A stretch of 47,367 nucleotides of DNA, taken from positions 1-47,367 of the forward strand of contig JAGKVE010000010.1 in NCBI GenBank assembly GCA_021152555.1, given 5' to 3'. The translations under genes were made by a program, and so were the position numbers. The notes below the pieces were generated by a model. That model was not told the DNA's origin. It saw only the letters and a list, made by a program, of their open reading frames with translations, and searched no databases. The stretch is from Bacteroidia bacterium (lineage in GTDB: Bacteria; Bacteroidota; Bacteroidia; Bacteroidales; Paludibacteraceae). Shown here piece by piece: positions 7,443-16,228 of the stretch; the stretch's first letter is position 1; every line of letters starts with the position of its first letter.

Positions 7443-8513
7443 AAAAGGTTAGACTGGTATATAATAAAGAAATTTTTAGGCACGTTTTTCTTCTCAATCG
7501 TGCTCATTTTGTCGATTGCCATCGTCTTTGACCTGACAGAGAAAATGGATGATTTCTTCGAGAGCCAAGTGCCTTTGAGAGAGATTATCTTTGACTACTA
7601 CATCCCGTTTTTGCCGTATTATATGAACATGTTCAGTTCTCTGTTCATTTTCATATCGGTTATTTTTTTCACAAGCAAGCTTGCCGGCAATTCAGAGATT
7701 ATCGCGATGCACGCTGCGGGGATGAGTTACCACCGTCTGATGGTTCCATACGCCATTTCAGCGACACTCCTTTTTTGCCTGAGCATGTACCTCGGGGGCT
7801 GGATCATTCCCAAGAGTTCGGAGCGTATGCTGCATTTCACCGACCGCTATATACAACATTTCACGAGCGAGCATGCGCGCAATGTACAAATGGAAGTAGA
7901 GCCAGGAACGATACTGTATATCGAGTCCTTCCAACGCCGGAGCAACATCGGTTACCGCTGTTCGATAGAGCAATTTGAAGGCAAATCCATCGTATCGCGC
8001 ACGACCGCCGACCGTATTTACTACGATTCGTTAGAGAACTGGCATTTAGAGGTCTATACCACCCGTACTTTTGACGACATGCACGAGACGTTAGAACGCG
8101 GCGAACGGAAAGATATTACCCTTCCGATTATTCCTGACGAGCTATTCATCACAGCCGAGCAAGCCCAACAGATGACAACTCCTGAGCTACGGCATTACAT
8201 GGAGCGCCAACGCAAACGCGGTTCGGGGAACGTGAAAGCATTTGAAGTGGAATACCATAAGCGCTGGGCGAGTCCGTTGGGTGCGTTTATCATGACATTG
8301 CTGGGTGTGACAATGTCAAGCCGGAAAGTGCGCGGAGGAATGGGCAAAAACCTTGGAATCGGAATTGTACTGACGGCACTGTATATTCTATTTTCCACCG
8401 TGAGCACCACATTCTCGGTAAACAACGTGATGTCTCCCTTCATGGCCGCATGGCTACCGAATTTAGTATTCCTTGGCATTTCTATCCCTCTGTATATCAG
8501 GGCTAGTCGATAA
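7440..8513 (+). CDS. LptF/LptG (YjgP/YjgQ) family lipopolysaccharide-export permease
   Basis: The 357-aa protein begins KRLDWYIIKKFLGTFFFSIVL, the usual first transmembrane helix of this family. Membrane segments follow near residues 55-75 and 100-120, then a long periplasmic beta-jellyroll portion (about 125-275), then three C-terminal helices (GAFIMTLLGVTMSSRK, LGIGIVLTALYILFSTV, MAAWLPNLVFLGISIPLYI). The family forms the membrane part of the LptB2FG ABC machine that moves LPS to the LptC/A bridge. Which paralogue it is cannot be settled without its partner. The start is TTG inside the heptamer repeat: an in-frame TGA lies 6 bp upstream and no in-frame ATG follows before the first helix ends. 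Confidence 0.9.
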   Translation: MKRLDWYIIKKFLGTFFFSIVLILSIAIVFDLTEKMDDFFESQVPLREIIFDYYIPFLPYYMNMFSSLFIFISVIFFTSKLAGNSEIIAMHAAGMSYHRLMVPYAISATLLFCLSMYLGGWIIPKSSERMLHFTDRYIQHFTSEHARNVQMEVEPGTILYIESFQRRSNIGYRCSIEQFEGKSIVSRTTADRIYYDSLENWHLEVYTTRTFDDMHETLERGERKDITLPIIPDELFITAEQAQQMTTPELRHYMERQRKRGSGNVKAFEVEYHKRWASPLGAFIMTLLGVTMSSRKVRGGMGKNLGIGIVLTALYILFSTVSTTFSVNNVMSPFMAAWLPNLVFLGISIPLYIRASR

Positions 8514-8522
8514 AAAAATAAC

Positions 8523-8538
8523 AGCCCGCGAACGGGCT
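8523..8538. terminator. Bidirectional hairpin between convergent genes
   Basis: AGCCCG, loop CGAA, CGGGCT lies between the end of the permease gene (8513, plus) and the end of the 94-aa gene (8546, minus). T-rich tracts are weak, but the position suits a shared terminator. Confidence 0.6.
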
Positions 8539-8545
8539 ATTATCC

Positions 8546-8830
8546 TCAGCGAAGTTCTACTCTACGAGTAACGGTCTCGCCATTTACCTTTGCGAAGAGG
8601 CGGTATGTGCCGCGCTCGAGTTCAAACTCTACAAACTGCCCACGCTCTTTCGCAAGCAGTTTGCCTTGCATTGAATAAATTCTTGCTTCCTCCATTTGCG
8701 TGGACGTTACGACCAGCGTATTTTCGCGGAAGCGAACAGTAAAATTATCATTGCTTTTAGCGGCATCCGCAAAATTTACGCCTGTTAAAAGTACGACCGC
8801 AGTCGTCAAACACATTAAAATGCGTTTCAT
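8546..8830 (-). CDS. Tiny secreted protein made of a signal peptide and a type IX-like C-terminal module
   Basis: The 94-aa product has a clear signal peptide (MKRILMCLTTAVVLLTGVNFADA). Almost all of the mature part (about 25-94) has the pattern of a type A sorting module of the type IX secretion system: a first strand (TLVVTST), the core RIYSMQGKLLAKE (family pattern xIYdxxGkxv), and a final GTYRLFAKVNGETVTRRVELR (GxYxxxv..g..xxxkvxvR). A cargo domain is missing. It has its own TACCTTTG promoter about 110 bp upstream. It may be a small secreted or periplasmic beta protein, or the remnant of a larger cargo protein. The sorting-module reading is from pattern only. Confidence 0.65.
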   Translation of the reverse strand: MKRILMCLTTAVVLLTGVNFADAAKSNDNFTVRFRENTLVVTSTQMEEARIYSMQGKLLAKERGQFVEFELERGTYRLFAKVNGETVTRRVELR

Positions 8831-9100
8831 AGCATTTCCTTTCTTTTAAACAGAACTAATACCGTTTTTCGTTCGCACCAATGCGTGGGCATCCCGCCAA
8901 AAAGCGTACCTTGAGAGCAGGTGCCATCGAAAAACAATGCAAAGGTAGTGCCTTTTTGCGAGACCTGCAAATTATTTGAGCCAAAAGCGCTAAAAATCTT
9001 AAAAGTGCCGGGTTGAGTTTACAATTTGCTATTATTACACCGCATTTTATGACGTTTTGCCACATGCAGTTTGCAAAGCCTATATTACTAAAACAAAAAA
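8831..9100. other. Divergent intergenic region with a ~110-nt leader
   Basis: This 323-bp gap (to 9153) separates divergent genes. On the minus side lies a roughly 105-nt leader between the promoter at 8940-8947 and the 94-aa gene; it contains a possible small hairpin (ATGCCCACGCAT, 8881-8892 region) and an AAAGAAAGGAAA ribosome-binding-like stretch just before the ATG. I see no gene in 8950-9100. Confidence 0.5.
8940..8947 (-). promoter_or_regulatory. -7 box TACCTTTG for the 94-aa secreted protein
   Basis: Minus strand TACCTTTGCATTG matches TAnnTTTG; it implies a leader of about 105 nt. Confidence 0.55.
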
Positions 9101-9116
9101 AAGTGCGCGCGCACTT
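9101..9116. promoter_or_regulatory. 16-bp perfect palindrome upstream of a promoter
   Basis: AAGTGCGCGCGCACTT is self-complementary and is centred about 30 bp upstream of the TAATTTTG box at 9138-9145, overlapping the expected -33 region. It could be an operator or an upstream terminator stem. Confidence 0.45.
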
Positions 9117-9137
9117 GCGTATGTGCGTTTTTTTTTG

Positions 9138-9145
9138 TAATTTTG
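9138..9145 (+). promoter_or_regulatory. -7 box TAATTTTG with near-leaderless start
   Basis: TAATTTTGCGCCCGAAATG places the ATG 8 bases after the box, the same arrangement as at 1034-1050. Confidence 0.6.
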
Positions 9146-9153
9146 CGCCCGAA

Positions 9154-10065
9154 ATGAAAACAGTGACCGTTTTATTGATTGCAGGCTGGTTTTCCGTAAG
9201 CGCGGAGAAGCAGGTTTGTTTCTCGCCCGGAAACTTGCAATACAAGGCGGAGGGGACTCATCAGACGGCAGACGGAGAGGAGAAAACGGGAGTATGGCAG
9301 TTCGCAACGAACGCATGGGAAGAGGCTCAATCGCCATGGCTGGACAAGTTCGCTTGGGCTACATCCGGTTGGGACAACACGGCTGATGACCCGCATGCCA
9401 TTCGGTTCGAACCGACGGAAAATAATACTACTATTCTGGTCTTAAACGAAGATAACTGCACGGGGTACGGTCCCTCACAGGGCGGCGAGAGGAGTCAGGA
9501 TCTGACGGGCAACAGTGCCAAGCACGATTGGGGTGTCTATAATGCCATCTCCAACGGCGGAGACAAGGCCGGCGAATGGCGTACCTTACTATACAGCGAA
9601 TGGGAGTATTTGTTTTACAGCCGGGAGAAGGCAGATGAGTTATACGCGTTTGCATACCTCAAAACGCCGGACAGCATTGCAGGCATTGTGCTATTGCCGG
9701 ACGGCTGGACAGGCGAAACGCTCAAAGAAGGATACACACTCGCAGAATGGGAAACTATGCAAGAAAAGGGTGCCGTATTCTTGCCCGAAGGAAAGTATTG
9801 GACGGCAAGCGGCGACAATTCCAACAACAATAAATTTGCAATAGCACTCTATTTTGAAGAAGGAACCAACAATGATCCGCAAGATACACAGGAAGAGCAC
9901 TACAGCCAACTGCCGGTCCGATTGGTTCAGGACTATGCAGATCCGGCTACCGGATTAGAAGAAATGCGGCTTGGCACACGCGGGCACAAAACACTGCGCA
10001 ACGGGCAGTTACTGATGATATCAGGAGAGAAGATATACAATACTTTAGGACAAAAAGTTCACTAA
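9154..10065 (+). CDS. Secreted protein of the Bacteroidales SPGNLQY paralogous family
   Basis: The 303-aa product starts at ATG 9154, just after the promoter box; the frame is open further upstream but those codons precede the promoter. It has a short signal peptide (MKTVTVLLIAGWFSVSA). The body has the signature order of a large paralogous family of secreted Bacteroidales proteins: CFSPGNLQY, WQFATNAW, FAWATSGWDN, DWGVYNAISNGG, EWRTLLYSEWEYLF, GIVLLPDGW, GAVFLPEGKYWTAS. The C-terminus ends in RNGQLLMISGEKIYNTLGQK plus two residues, matching the end of the amylase at 43578. Function is unknown; surface or secreted location is inferred. It lies 7 bp before typA, and both may be co-transcribed. 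Confidence 0.82.
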   Translation: MKTVTVLLIAGWFSVSAEKQVCFSPGNLQYKAEGTHQTADGEEKTGVWQFATNAWEEAQSPWLDKFAWATSGWDNTADDPHAIRFEPTENNTTILVLNEDNCTGYGPSQGGERSQDLTGNSAKHDWGVYNAISNGGDKAGEWRTLLYSEWEYLFYSREKADELYAFAYLKTPDSIAGIVLLPDGWTGETLKEGYTLAEWETMQEKGAVFLPEGKYWTASGDNSNNNKFAIALYFEEGTNNDPQDTQEEHYSQLPVRLVQDYADPATGLEEMRLGTRGHKTLRNGQLLMISGEKIYNTLGQKVH

Positions 10066-10072
10066 ACAATAT

Positions 10073-11872
10073 ATGCAAAATATACGTAACATAGCGATTA
10101 TCGCGCACGTGGACCACGGCAAAACAACGCTCGTGGACAAAATGCTTTACACGGCCCATCTGTTCCGTGAGAACGAGAATAAGGGCGAACTTATTTTGGA
10201 CAACAATGACCTTGAGCGTGAGCGTGGGATTACGATTCTCGCCAAGAATGTTTCCATTGATTACAAAGGTACAAAAATCAACATCATTGACACCCCGGGG
10301 CACGCAGACTTCGGCGGAGAGGTAGAACGCGTATTGAACATGGCAGACGGTGTATTGCTGTTGGTTGACGCTTTCGAAGGCGCAATGCCTCAGACACGTT
10401 TTGTTCTACAAAAGGCATTGGAAATCGGCTTGAAGCCCATTGTAGTGATTAACAAAGTGGACAAACTGAACTGCCGTCCGGATGAGGTACAGGAAGAAGT
10501 ATTCGACCTTATGTGCAATCTCAACGCGACAGACGACCAGTTGGATTTCCAGACGTTGTACGGTAGTGCGAAGAACGGCTGGATGTCAAAAGACTGGCGC
10601 AAGCCGACGACTGACCTGACGGACCTGATGGACGCCATCATCGAGTACATCCCCGCCCCGAAGGAGAATCCGGGCACTCCCCAGATGCTTATCACGAGTC
10701 TGGATTACAACAGTTATGTAGGCCGAATCGCCATCGGTCGTGTACATCGCGGTGAGTTCAAAGACGGCCAGAACGTGACGCTTGCAAAGAAAGACGGCAC
10801 TATGGTAAAGACCAAAATCAAAGAGCTGCATACCTTTCAAGGCATGGGTCATGTAAAAACAGATATTGTCAAGAACGGTGATATTTGCGCAATGATCGGT
10901 ATAGACGGTTTTGAGATCGGCGACACAGTATGTGATTACGAGAGTCCCGAAGCACTAAAACCGATTGCTATTGACGAGCCGACAATGAGCATGACCTTCT
11001 GCATCAACGACAGTCCTTTCTTCGGTCAGGACGGCAAATTTGTGACGAGCCGCCATATCCAAGACCGTTTGAACAAAGAGTTGGAGAAAAACCTTGCTTT
11101 GCGCGTAGAGAAAGGCGCCGAAGAGAGCAGTTGGCGTGTTTACGGCCGCGGCGTGCTCCATCTGAGTGTGCTGATTGAGACCATGCGTCGCGAAGGATAT
11201 GAACTACAAGTGGGTCAGCCGCAAGTAATCATCAAAGAGATAGACGGTGTGAAATGCGAGCCGGTAGAAATGCTGACAGTGAATACACCAGAAGAATGCT
11301 CGGGCAAAATCATCGAGTTCGTGAGCACCCACAAGGGCGAGATGACGAAGATGGAGATGGTGAACGACCGTGTACACTTAGAGTTCACTATCCCGAGCCG
11401 CGGTATTATGGGAATGCGCACCTACGTAATGAACGTCAGTGCCGGCGAGGCAATCATGGCACACCGTTTCCTTGAGTACCAACCGTGGAAAGGCGAGATT
11501 ATAAAGCGCAACAACGGTTCGCTCATCGCCATGGAAGCAGGAACAGCATACGCTTACGCGTTAGACAAACTGCAAGACCGCGGCAAGTTCTTCATTGACC
11601 CGCAGGAAGAGGTATATGCCGGTCAGGTGGTAGGCGAAAACGCCAAAGAAGGTGACATTGTCATCAACGTGACGAAGAGCAAGAAACTAACGAACATGCG
11701 TTCGAAAAGCGCAGATGACAAAGCCGTTCTGCCACCGCCCGTACGGATGAGCCTTGAAGAAGCGCTCGAATATATAAAGGAGGACGAGTACGTAGAGGTA
11801 ACTCCGCACGCCATGCGCATCCGCAAGATTATTCTTGACGAATTGGAGAGAAAGCGTGCGGGAAGAGCGTAA
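10073..11872 (+). CDS. typA: Translational GTPase TypA/BipA
   Basis: The 599-aa protein is a ribosome-binding GTPase linked to 50S assembly and stress response. GTPase motifs are complete: G1 AHVDHGKTTL, G2 ERGITI, G3 DTPGHADFGGEVER, G4 NKVD and the G5 region GSAKNGW. Domains II, III, V and the TypA-specific C-terminal domain follow (SRGIMGMRTYVMNVSAGEAIM; LPPPVRMSLEEALEYIKEDEYVEVTP). Length is normal. It starts 7 bp after the secreted-protein gene. The downstream spacer to tig is filled with a repeat. Confidence 0.97.
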   Translation: MQNIRNIAIIAHVDHGKTTLVDKMLYTAHLFRENENKGELILDNNDLERERGITILAKNVSIDYKGTKINIIDTPGHADFGGEVERVLNMADGVLLLVDAFEGAMPQTRFVLQKALEIGLKPIVVINKVDKLNCRPDEVQEEVFDLMCNLNATDDQLDFQTLYGSAKNGWMSKDWRKPTTDLTDLMDAIIEYIPAPKENPGTPQMLITSLDYNSYVGRIAIGRVHRGEFKDGQNVTLAKKDGTMVKTKIKELHTFQGMGHVKTDIVKNGDICAMIGIDGFEIGDTVCDYESPEALKPIAIDEPTMSMTFCINDSPFFGQDGKFVTSRHIQDRLNKELEKNLALRVEKGAEESSWRVYGRGVLHLSVLIETMRREGYELQVGQPQVIIKEIDGVKCEPVEMLTVNTPEECSGKIIEFVSTHKGEMTKMEMVNDRVHLEFTIPSRGIMGMRTYVMNVSAGEAIMAHRFLEYQPWKGEIIKRNNGSLIAMEAGTAYAYALDKLQDRGKFFIDPQEEVYAGQVVGENAKEGDIVINVTKSKKLTNMRSKSADDKAVLPPPVRMSLEEALEYIKEDEYVEVTPHAMRIRKIILDELERKRAGRA

Positions 11873-11875
11873 AAG

Positions 11876-11950
11876 AGACTGTTGCGCTGTAAGACCGTTA
11901 TAGTGTAGGACCGCTGCGCTGTAAGACTGTCCTACGGACTGTAAGATAAA
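11876..11950. repeat. Hairpin-module tandem repeat in the typA-tig spacer
   Basis: Four or five imperfect units of about 16-18 bp end in GTAAGACCG or a variant; the variable part is a mini-hairpin or its decay (GCGCTGCGC, GTCCTACGGAC). The same unit is found in frame in the RNase R-like gene at 2341-2381. Confidence 0.8.
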
Positions 11951-11970
11951 TCCATAAAAACAAACATATT

Positions 11971-13296
11971 ATGAAGATTGAACAAAGTGAATTGAAGAAC
12001 CTGACGGGCGTGATTACCCTCACGATTGAGCCCGCCGACTATCAGGAAGAAGTAAACAAACAGTTGAAAGAAGTGCGCCACAAAGCCCAGATGCCGGGGT
12101 TCCGCCCGGGTATGGTGCCTGCCGGCTTGGTAAAGAAGATGTACGGTAAAGGTATTCTCGCCGACGTGCTTAACAAAAAAGTTGGAGAGAGTCTTCAGAA
12201 ACACATTGAGGACAACAAGCTGCAAATTCTTGGCGACCCACTGCCAAACGAGGAGTCACCGAAGATTGATTTGGACAGCGAAGACACCTTCACTTTCACA
12301 TTCGACATCGCTGTAGCACCTGAGTTCGACGCCAAGTTGAACGGCAAGAACAAACTGACCGAATATGAGATTGAGGTAACCGACGAGATGGTGAACAACC
12401 AAGTGAACAGTTACGCAGCACGTTTCGGCGAGTACGAGCAGGCAGACGAAGTGGCAGAAGGCGACATTGTGAAAGGTCTGGCAAAGCAAGCCGATGGCGA
12501 AATTGTCAAAGAGAACGCCATCCTCAACCCCGGTTACATGAAACAGAAAACGCAGCAGAAGAAATTCATCGGCGCCAAGAAGGGCGAGACCGTGACTTTC
12601 AACCCGGCAAAGGCATTCGAGAGCGAGGTAGAAGTTAGTTCACTACTCGGTATCACCAAAGAGCAGGCACAAGATCTGAAGAGCGATTTCACCTTTGAGA
12701 TTCAAGAAATTACGCGTCACAAAGATGCCAAGATTGACAGCGAACTGTTTACAAAAGTATATGGTGAGAACGCTCCGAAAGACGAAGATGAATTCCGCGC
12801 TAAAGTGAAAGCCGAGATTGAAGCAAACATGGCTGAAGACAGCAAATACAAATTCGGTCTTGACGCCAAAGAGGCAATCATGAAGAAGATGGAGAAATTA
12901 GAGTTCCCTGTTGACTTCCTCAAACGCTGGGTACTCGCCACAAACGAGAAGATGACCCAAGAGGAGCTGGACAAAGATTTTGACAAGATGCTCGAAGAAC
13001 TGAAATGGCATCTGGCAAAAGACCAGCTGATGAAAGAGTACAACGTAAATGTTGAAAAAGAGGACGTAGAAACATACGCCAAAGAGGTAGCCCGTATGCA
13101 ATTCATGCAGTACGGTTTGATGCACGTGGATGACCAGTACTTGACCAACTACGCGAACGAGATGCTGAAACAGGATAACCAACTACGCGGCATTGTAGAG
13201 CGCGTGGCTGAGAACAAGATATACGAGGCACTGAAGGGCGTAGCAAAAATAGAGAAGAAAAAAATATCTCACGCCGATTTCGGCAAACTGTTTTAA
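11971..13296 (+). CDS. tig: Trigger factor, ribosome-associated chaperone
   Basis: The 441-aa protein binds nascent chains at the ribosome exit. The N-terminal ribosome-binding domain is clear (LKEVRHKAQMPGFRPGMVPAGLVKKMYGK, containing the GFRxGxxP signature at about 41-49). A divergent FKBP-like middle domain (about 150-245) and an alpha-helical C-terminal chaperone domain (ETYAKEVARMQFMQYG) follow. Length is normal for the phylum. Its clp partner genes are not adjacent here. A start upstream would run into the repeat; the ATG at 11971 fits homologues. Confidence 0.95.
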   Translation: MKIEQSELKNLTGVITLTIEPADYQEEVNKQLKEVRHKAQMPGFRPGMVPAGLVKKMYGKGILADVLNKKVGESLQKHIEDNKLQILGDPLPNEESPKIDLDSEDTFTFTFDIAVAPEFDAKLNGKNKLTEYEIEVTDEMVNNQVNSYAARFGEYEQADEVAEGDIVKGLAKQADGEIVKENAILNPGYMKQKTQQKKFIGAKKGETVTFNPAKAFESEVEVSSLLGITKEQAQDLKSDFTFEIQEITRHKDAKIDSELFTKVYGENAPKDEDEFRAKVKAEIEANMAEDSKYKFGLDAKEAIMKKMEKLEFPVDFLKRWVLATNEKMTQEELDKDFDKMLEELKWHLAKDQLMKEYNVNVEKEDVETYAKEVARMQFMQYGLMHVDDQYLTNYANEMLKQDNQLRGIVERVAENKIYEALKGVAKIEKKKISHADFGKLF

Positions 13297-13333
13297 CTAG
13301 AAATCTAGACCACTGGAAATCTAGAAATCTATG
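13296..13333 (+). repeat. GAAATCTA octamer repeat overlapping the mpl start codon
   Basis: CTAGAAATCTAGACCACTGGAAATCTAGAAATCTATG: units of GAAATCTA fill the tig-mpl spacer, and the ATG of the next gene is formed at the edge of the last unit. Confidence 0.8.
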
Positions 13334-14668
13334 ACAAGAATTCATTTCATAGCTATTGGCGGCGCGGCGATGCACAACTTGGCATTAGCCGTTGCCGCCA
13401 AATCAGGATATCAAGTAACAGGGTCGGATGACGAAATCTTCGACCCTGCCTTGACTCATCTGCGCGAGGCGGGCCTGCTGCCTGATGAGATGGGTTGGCA
13501 CCCTGAGCGTATTACCAAAGATATAGACGCCATTATCCTTGGCATGCACGCACGCGAAGACAATCCTGAGTTGGCCAAGGCACGCGAATTAGGACTGAAG
13601 ATATATTCGTTTCCCGAGTATCTTTACGAGCAAACGAAGGACAAGATCCGTATCGTAGTAGGCGGTTCACACGGCAAGACAACCACGACGAGTATGATTC
13701 TCTATGTGCTACAACGCCTCGGTATAGAAGCCGATTACATGGTTGGAGCACAGATTGAAGGCTTTGAGCGGATGGTACGACTGAGTGATACCGCCAAGTA
13801 TGCCGTATTTGAGGGCGACGAGTACCTGACCAGCCCATTGGATTTGCGGAGCAAGTTTCTTTGGTATCACCCGCACGTAGCTATTCTGACGGGCATCGCG
13901 TGGGACCACATCAATGTATTCCCGACCTTCCCGGAATACGTAGATACGTTCCGGAAGTTCGTGGACAGCTTCGAGCCCAACGGCAGTTTTATCTACTACC
14001 AGGGCGACGAGAACCTGCGCAAGTTAGCAGAAGGTGCACGGAAAGACATTACGTGTATCCCTTATGACGCCTATGAAGGCGATGTGAAGATGCAGGTGTT
14101 CGGCCGGCATAACATGCAGAACCTGCAAGCCGCAATGTTTGCATGTCATTGTATCGGCGTCAAGCCGGACGATTTCTATCGCGAGATAAGCACATTCACA
14201 GGTGCCAGCAACCGTCTGGAGAAGATATGCGAGACAGAGACGAGCGTGGCGTATAAAGATTTCGCCCACTCACCGAGCAAACTGAAGGCGACTGTCAATG
14301 CCGTACGTGAGCACTACCCGGAGAAGAAATTGGTGGCGTGCATGGAACTGCATACATTCAGCAGTCTGATGGCAGACTTCTTGCCTCAATACAAAGGCTG
14401 CATGGCAGAAGCAGATGTAGCATACGTATATTTCAACCCGAAAGTAATTGAACACAAGCGCCTCACGCCTATTACGGCAGAAGAAGTGCGTGAGGCTTTC
14501 GGCACGGAGAATATAACCGTTTTTACGGAAAGCGGGGCGTTGCAGAAGGCTCTTAAAAATCAGATCTCAGCGCTTGGAAGACGGAATGTTGCTCTGCTGA
14601 TGATGTCAAGCGGCACGTTTGACGGGGTGAACGTCAAAGAATTTGCAACAAATTTGATTGCCGGATAA
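13331..14668 (+). CDS. mpl: Mur ligase family, UDP-MurNAc-tripeptide ligase type
   Basis: The 445-aa protein starts with a Rossmann-like MurC-type motif (IHFIAIGGAAMHNLALAVA) and contains the ATP-binding GGSHGKTTTTSM loop (about 113-124), EGDEYLTSP, the GIAWDHINVFPT segment and DFAHSPSKLKAT in the C-terminal domain. The overall pattern fits Mpl, which reattaches murein tripeptide to UDP-MurNAc in cell-wall recycling, rather than MurC: GGAAMH replaces GGIGMS and the DFAHSP motif is typical. It may be called a peptidoglycan synthetase in related genomes. It lies 20 bp upstream of a secreted nucleotidase gene. Confidence 0.85.
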   Translation: MTRIHFIAIGGAAMHNLALAVAAKSGYQVTGSDDEIFDPALTHLREAGLLPDEMGWHPERITKDIDAIILGMHAREDNPELAKARELGLKIYSFPEYLYEQTKDKIRIVVGGSHGKTTTTSMILYVLQRLGIEADYMVGAQIEGFERMVRLSDTAKYAVFEGDEYLTSPLDLRSKFLWYHPHVAILTGIAWDHINVFPTFPEYVDTFRKFVDSFEPNGSFIYYQGDENLRKLAEGARKDITCIPYDAYEGDVKMQVFGRHNMQNLQAAMFACHCIGVKPDDFYREISTFTGASNRLEKICETETSVAYKDFAHSPSKLKATVNAVREHYPEKKLVACMELHTFSSLMADFLPQYKGCMAEADVAYVYFNPKVIEHKRLTPITAEEVREAFGTENITVFTESGALQKALKNQISALGRRNVALLMMSSGTFDGVNVKEFATNLIAG

Positions 14669-14688
14669 TTTACTTAACTCAGATATTT

Positions 14689-16227
14689 ATGAAAAAAACA
14701 TTCTTTTTGTTCGCTGTATTGCTCATTACGGGTCAGTTTCTTTTCGCAGCACAAAAAAATCAGCCGCGGAGTATCGTTATACTGTACGAGAATGATGTAC
14801 ACTGCGCCATCAGCGGCTACGAAGTGTTAGCAGGTTTACGCGATGCAATCCGCGACACGGCCTATGTGGCAGTAGTAAGCAGCGGCGATTTTATACAAGG
14901 CGGTACGGCAGGTGCCATTTCACGCGGCGAGTACATTGCTGATATAATGCGCGAAGTGGATTATGACGTTATCACACTCGGCAATCACGAGTTTGACTAC
15001 CCCGTAGCTCACTCCAAAAAGTTACTCAAACGAATAGGAGCGCCGGTTGTTAATGCCAATTTCTACAAATCAGGGAGTAAAAAGAGTGTCTATAAGCCAT
15101 TCATTATCAAAAAGTTCGGTAAGACAAAGATTGCTTTTATAGGTACCACCACCCCGTCAACTTTATATACGGAGACTGCTGCTTTCTATGATGGCGACAA
15201 GCAGATTTACCACTTATGCGAGCAGAACTTCTACGAAGTGATGCAACGTACAATCAATTGCGCGCGAAAGAAAGGCGCGGACTATGTGGTTGTGCTTTCC
15301 CACCTTGGTGAGGACAACAACCCCACCGGTATTGAGTCACATCAACTTGTGAAACACACCACAGGAATAGATATCGTATTAGACGGGCACACCCACTCTA
15401 TTATCGCTCACGACACGGTGCGTAATGCTGCAGGGAAGCCGGTTGTGGTAACCGAGACAGGCACTAAATTCATTAACATCGGCAAAATACTCATCCGCGA
15501 CGGTAAGATGACCAATGAGTTACTGCCAGTCAAGAGCATTCCCGAACGGAGCGGGCACGTTCGCAAAGCGACCGACAGAGTAGAAGAACGTATGCGCGAA
15601 CAGACCCAACGCATAGTTTGCCACAGTGATGTGCACCTGCGTATTCTCAATGACAAGGGGAAACAACAAGTGCGTTTAGGCGAGACCAATTCGGGGGACC
15701 TTATCTGCGATGCGTACCGTATTATTTCAGGGGCGGACATCGCATTAGCTAACGGCGGCGGAATCCGCGCGGAGAAGCATCCGGGCGATTTGACATACGG
15801 CGACATAATAGATATTCTACCATACGACAACAATCTATGGGTAGTAGAAGCGACAGGGGCTGAGATTACCGACCTGCTACAAAGGTGCACCACATCATTG
15901 CCTTTAGAGGACGGCTTCTTCCCTCAAGTATCCGGGCTACGATTCACCGTACATGTAACCGGTCACACAGTAACAGATGTGGAAGTACTCAACAAAGAGA
16001 CCGGCCAATACGAGCCCATCGATCCGAACAAGACCTATAGCGTAAGCACTATTGACTACTGTGTTACAGGCGGCGGTTTTTACGACAAGCTCAAGAACTG
16101 CAATGTCATATACCGTGGCGATGTGCTATACCGTGATGTGTTTGTCGAATATTTAGTGAAGAATCTCGGCGGACATATCTCCAACGACTATTCCGAGCCA
16201 CAAGGACGCATTAAAATCATATACTAA
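14689..16227 (+). CDS. Secreted 5'-nucleotidase/UshA-like metallophosphatase
   Basis: The 512-aa protein has a signal peptide (MKKTFFLFAVLLITGQFLFA). The N-terminal calcineurin-like domain carries the two-metal motifs ENDVHC, SSGDFIQGG, LGNHEFDYP and DGHTHS; the usual NDxHG is here NDVHC. The C-terminal 5'-nucleotidase substrate domain (about 330-500) includes GETNSGDLICDAYR, LANGGGIR and DILPYDNNLWVVE. It most likely acts in the periplasm or at the surface to dephosphorylate nucleotides for nucleoside uptake. It is one base apart from the dCMP deaminase gene, and both concern nucleotide metabolism. In Bacteroidota the two domains are often split into separate genes; here they are joined. Confidence 0.92.
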   Translation: MKKTFFLFAVLLITGQFLFAAQKNQPRSIVILYENDVHCAISGYEVLAGLRDAIRDTAYVAVVSSGDFIQGGTAGAISRGEYIADIMREVDYDVITLGNHEFDYPVAHSKKLLKRIGAPVVNANFYKSGSKKSVYKPFIIKKFGKTKIAFIGTTTPSTLYTETAAFYDGDKQIYHLCEQNFYEVMQRTINCARKKGADYVVVLSHLGEDNNPTGIESHQLVKHTTGIDIVLDGHTHSIIAHDTVRNAAGKPVVVTETGTKFINIGKILIRDGKMTNELLPVKSIPERSGHVRKATDRVEERMREQTQRIVCHSDVHLRILNDKGKQQVRLGETNSGDLICDAYRIISGADIALANGGGIRAEKHPGDLTYGDIIDILPYDNNLWVVEATGAEITDLLQRCTTSLPLEDGFFPQVSGLRFTVHVTGHTVTDVEVLNKETGQYEPIDPNKTYSVSTIDYCVTGGGFYDKLKNCNVIYRGDVLYRDVFVEYLVKNLGGHISNDYSEPQGRIKIIY

Positions 16228-16228
16228 T

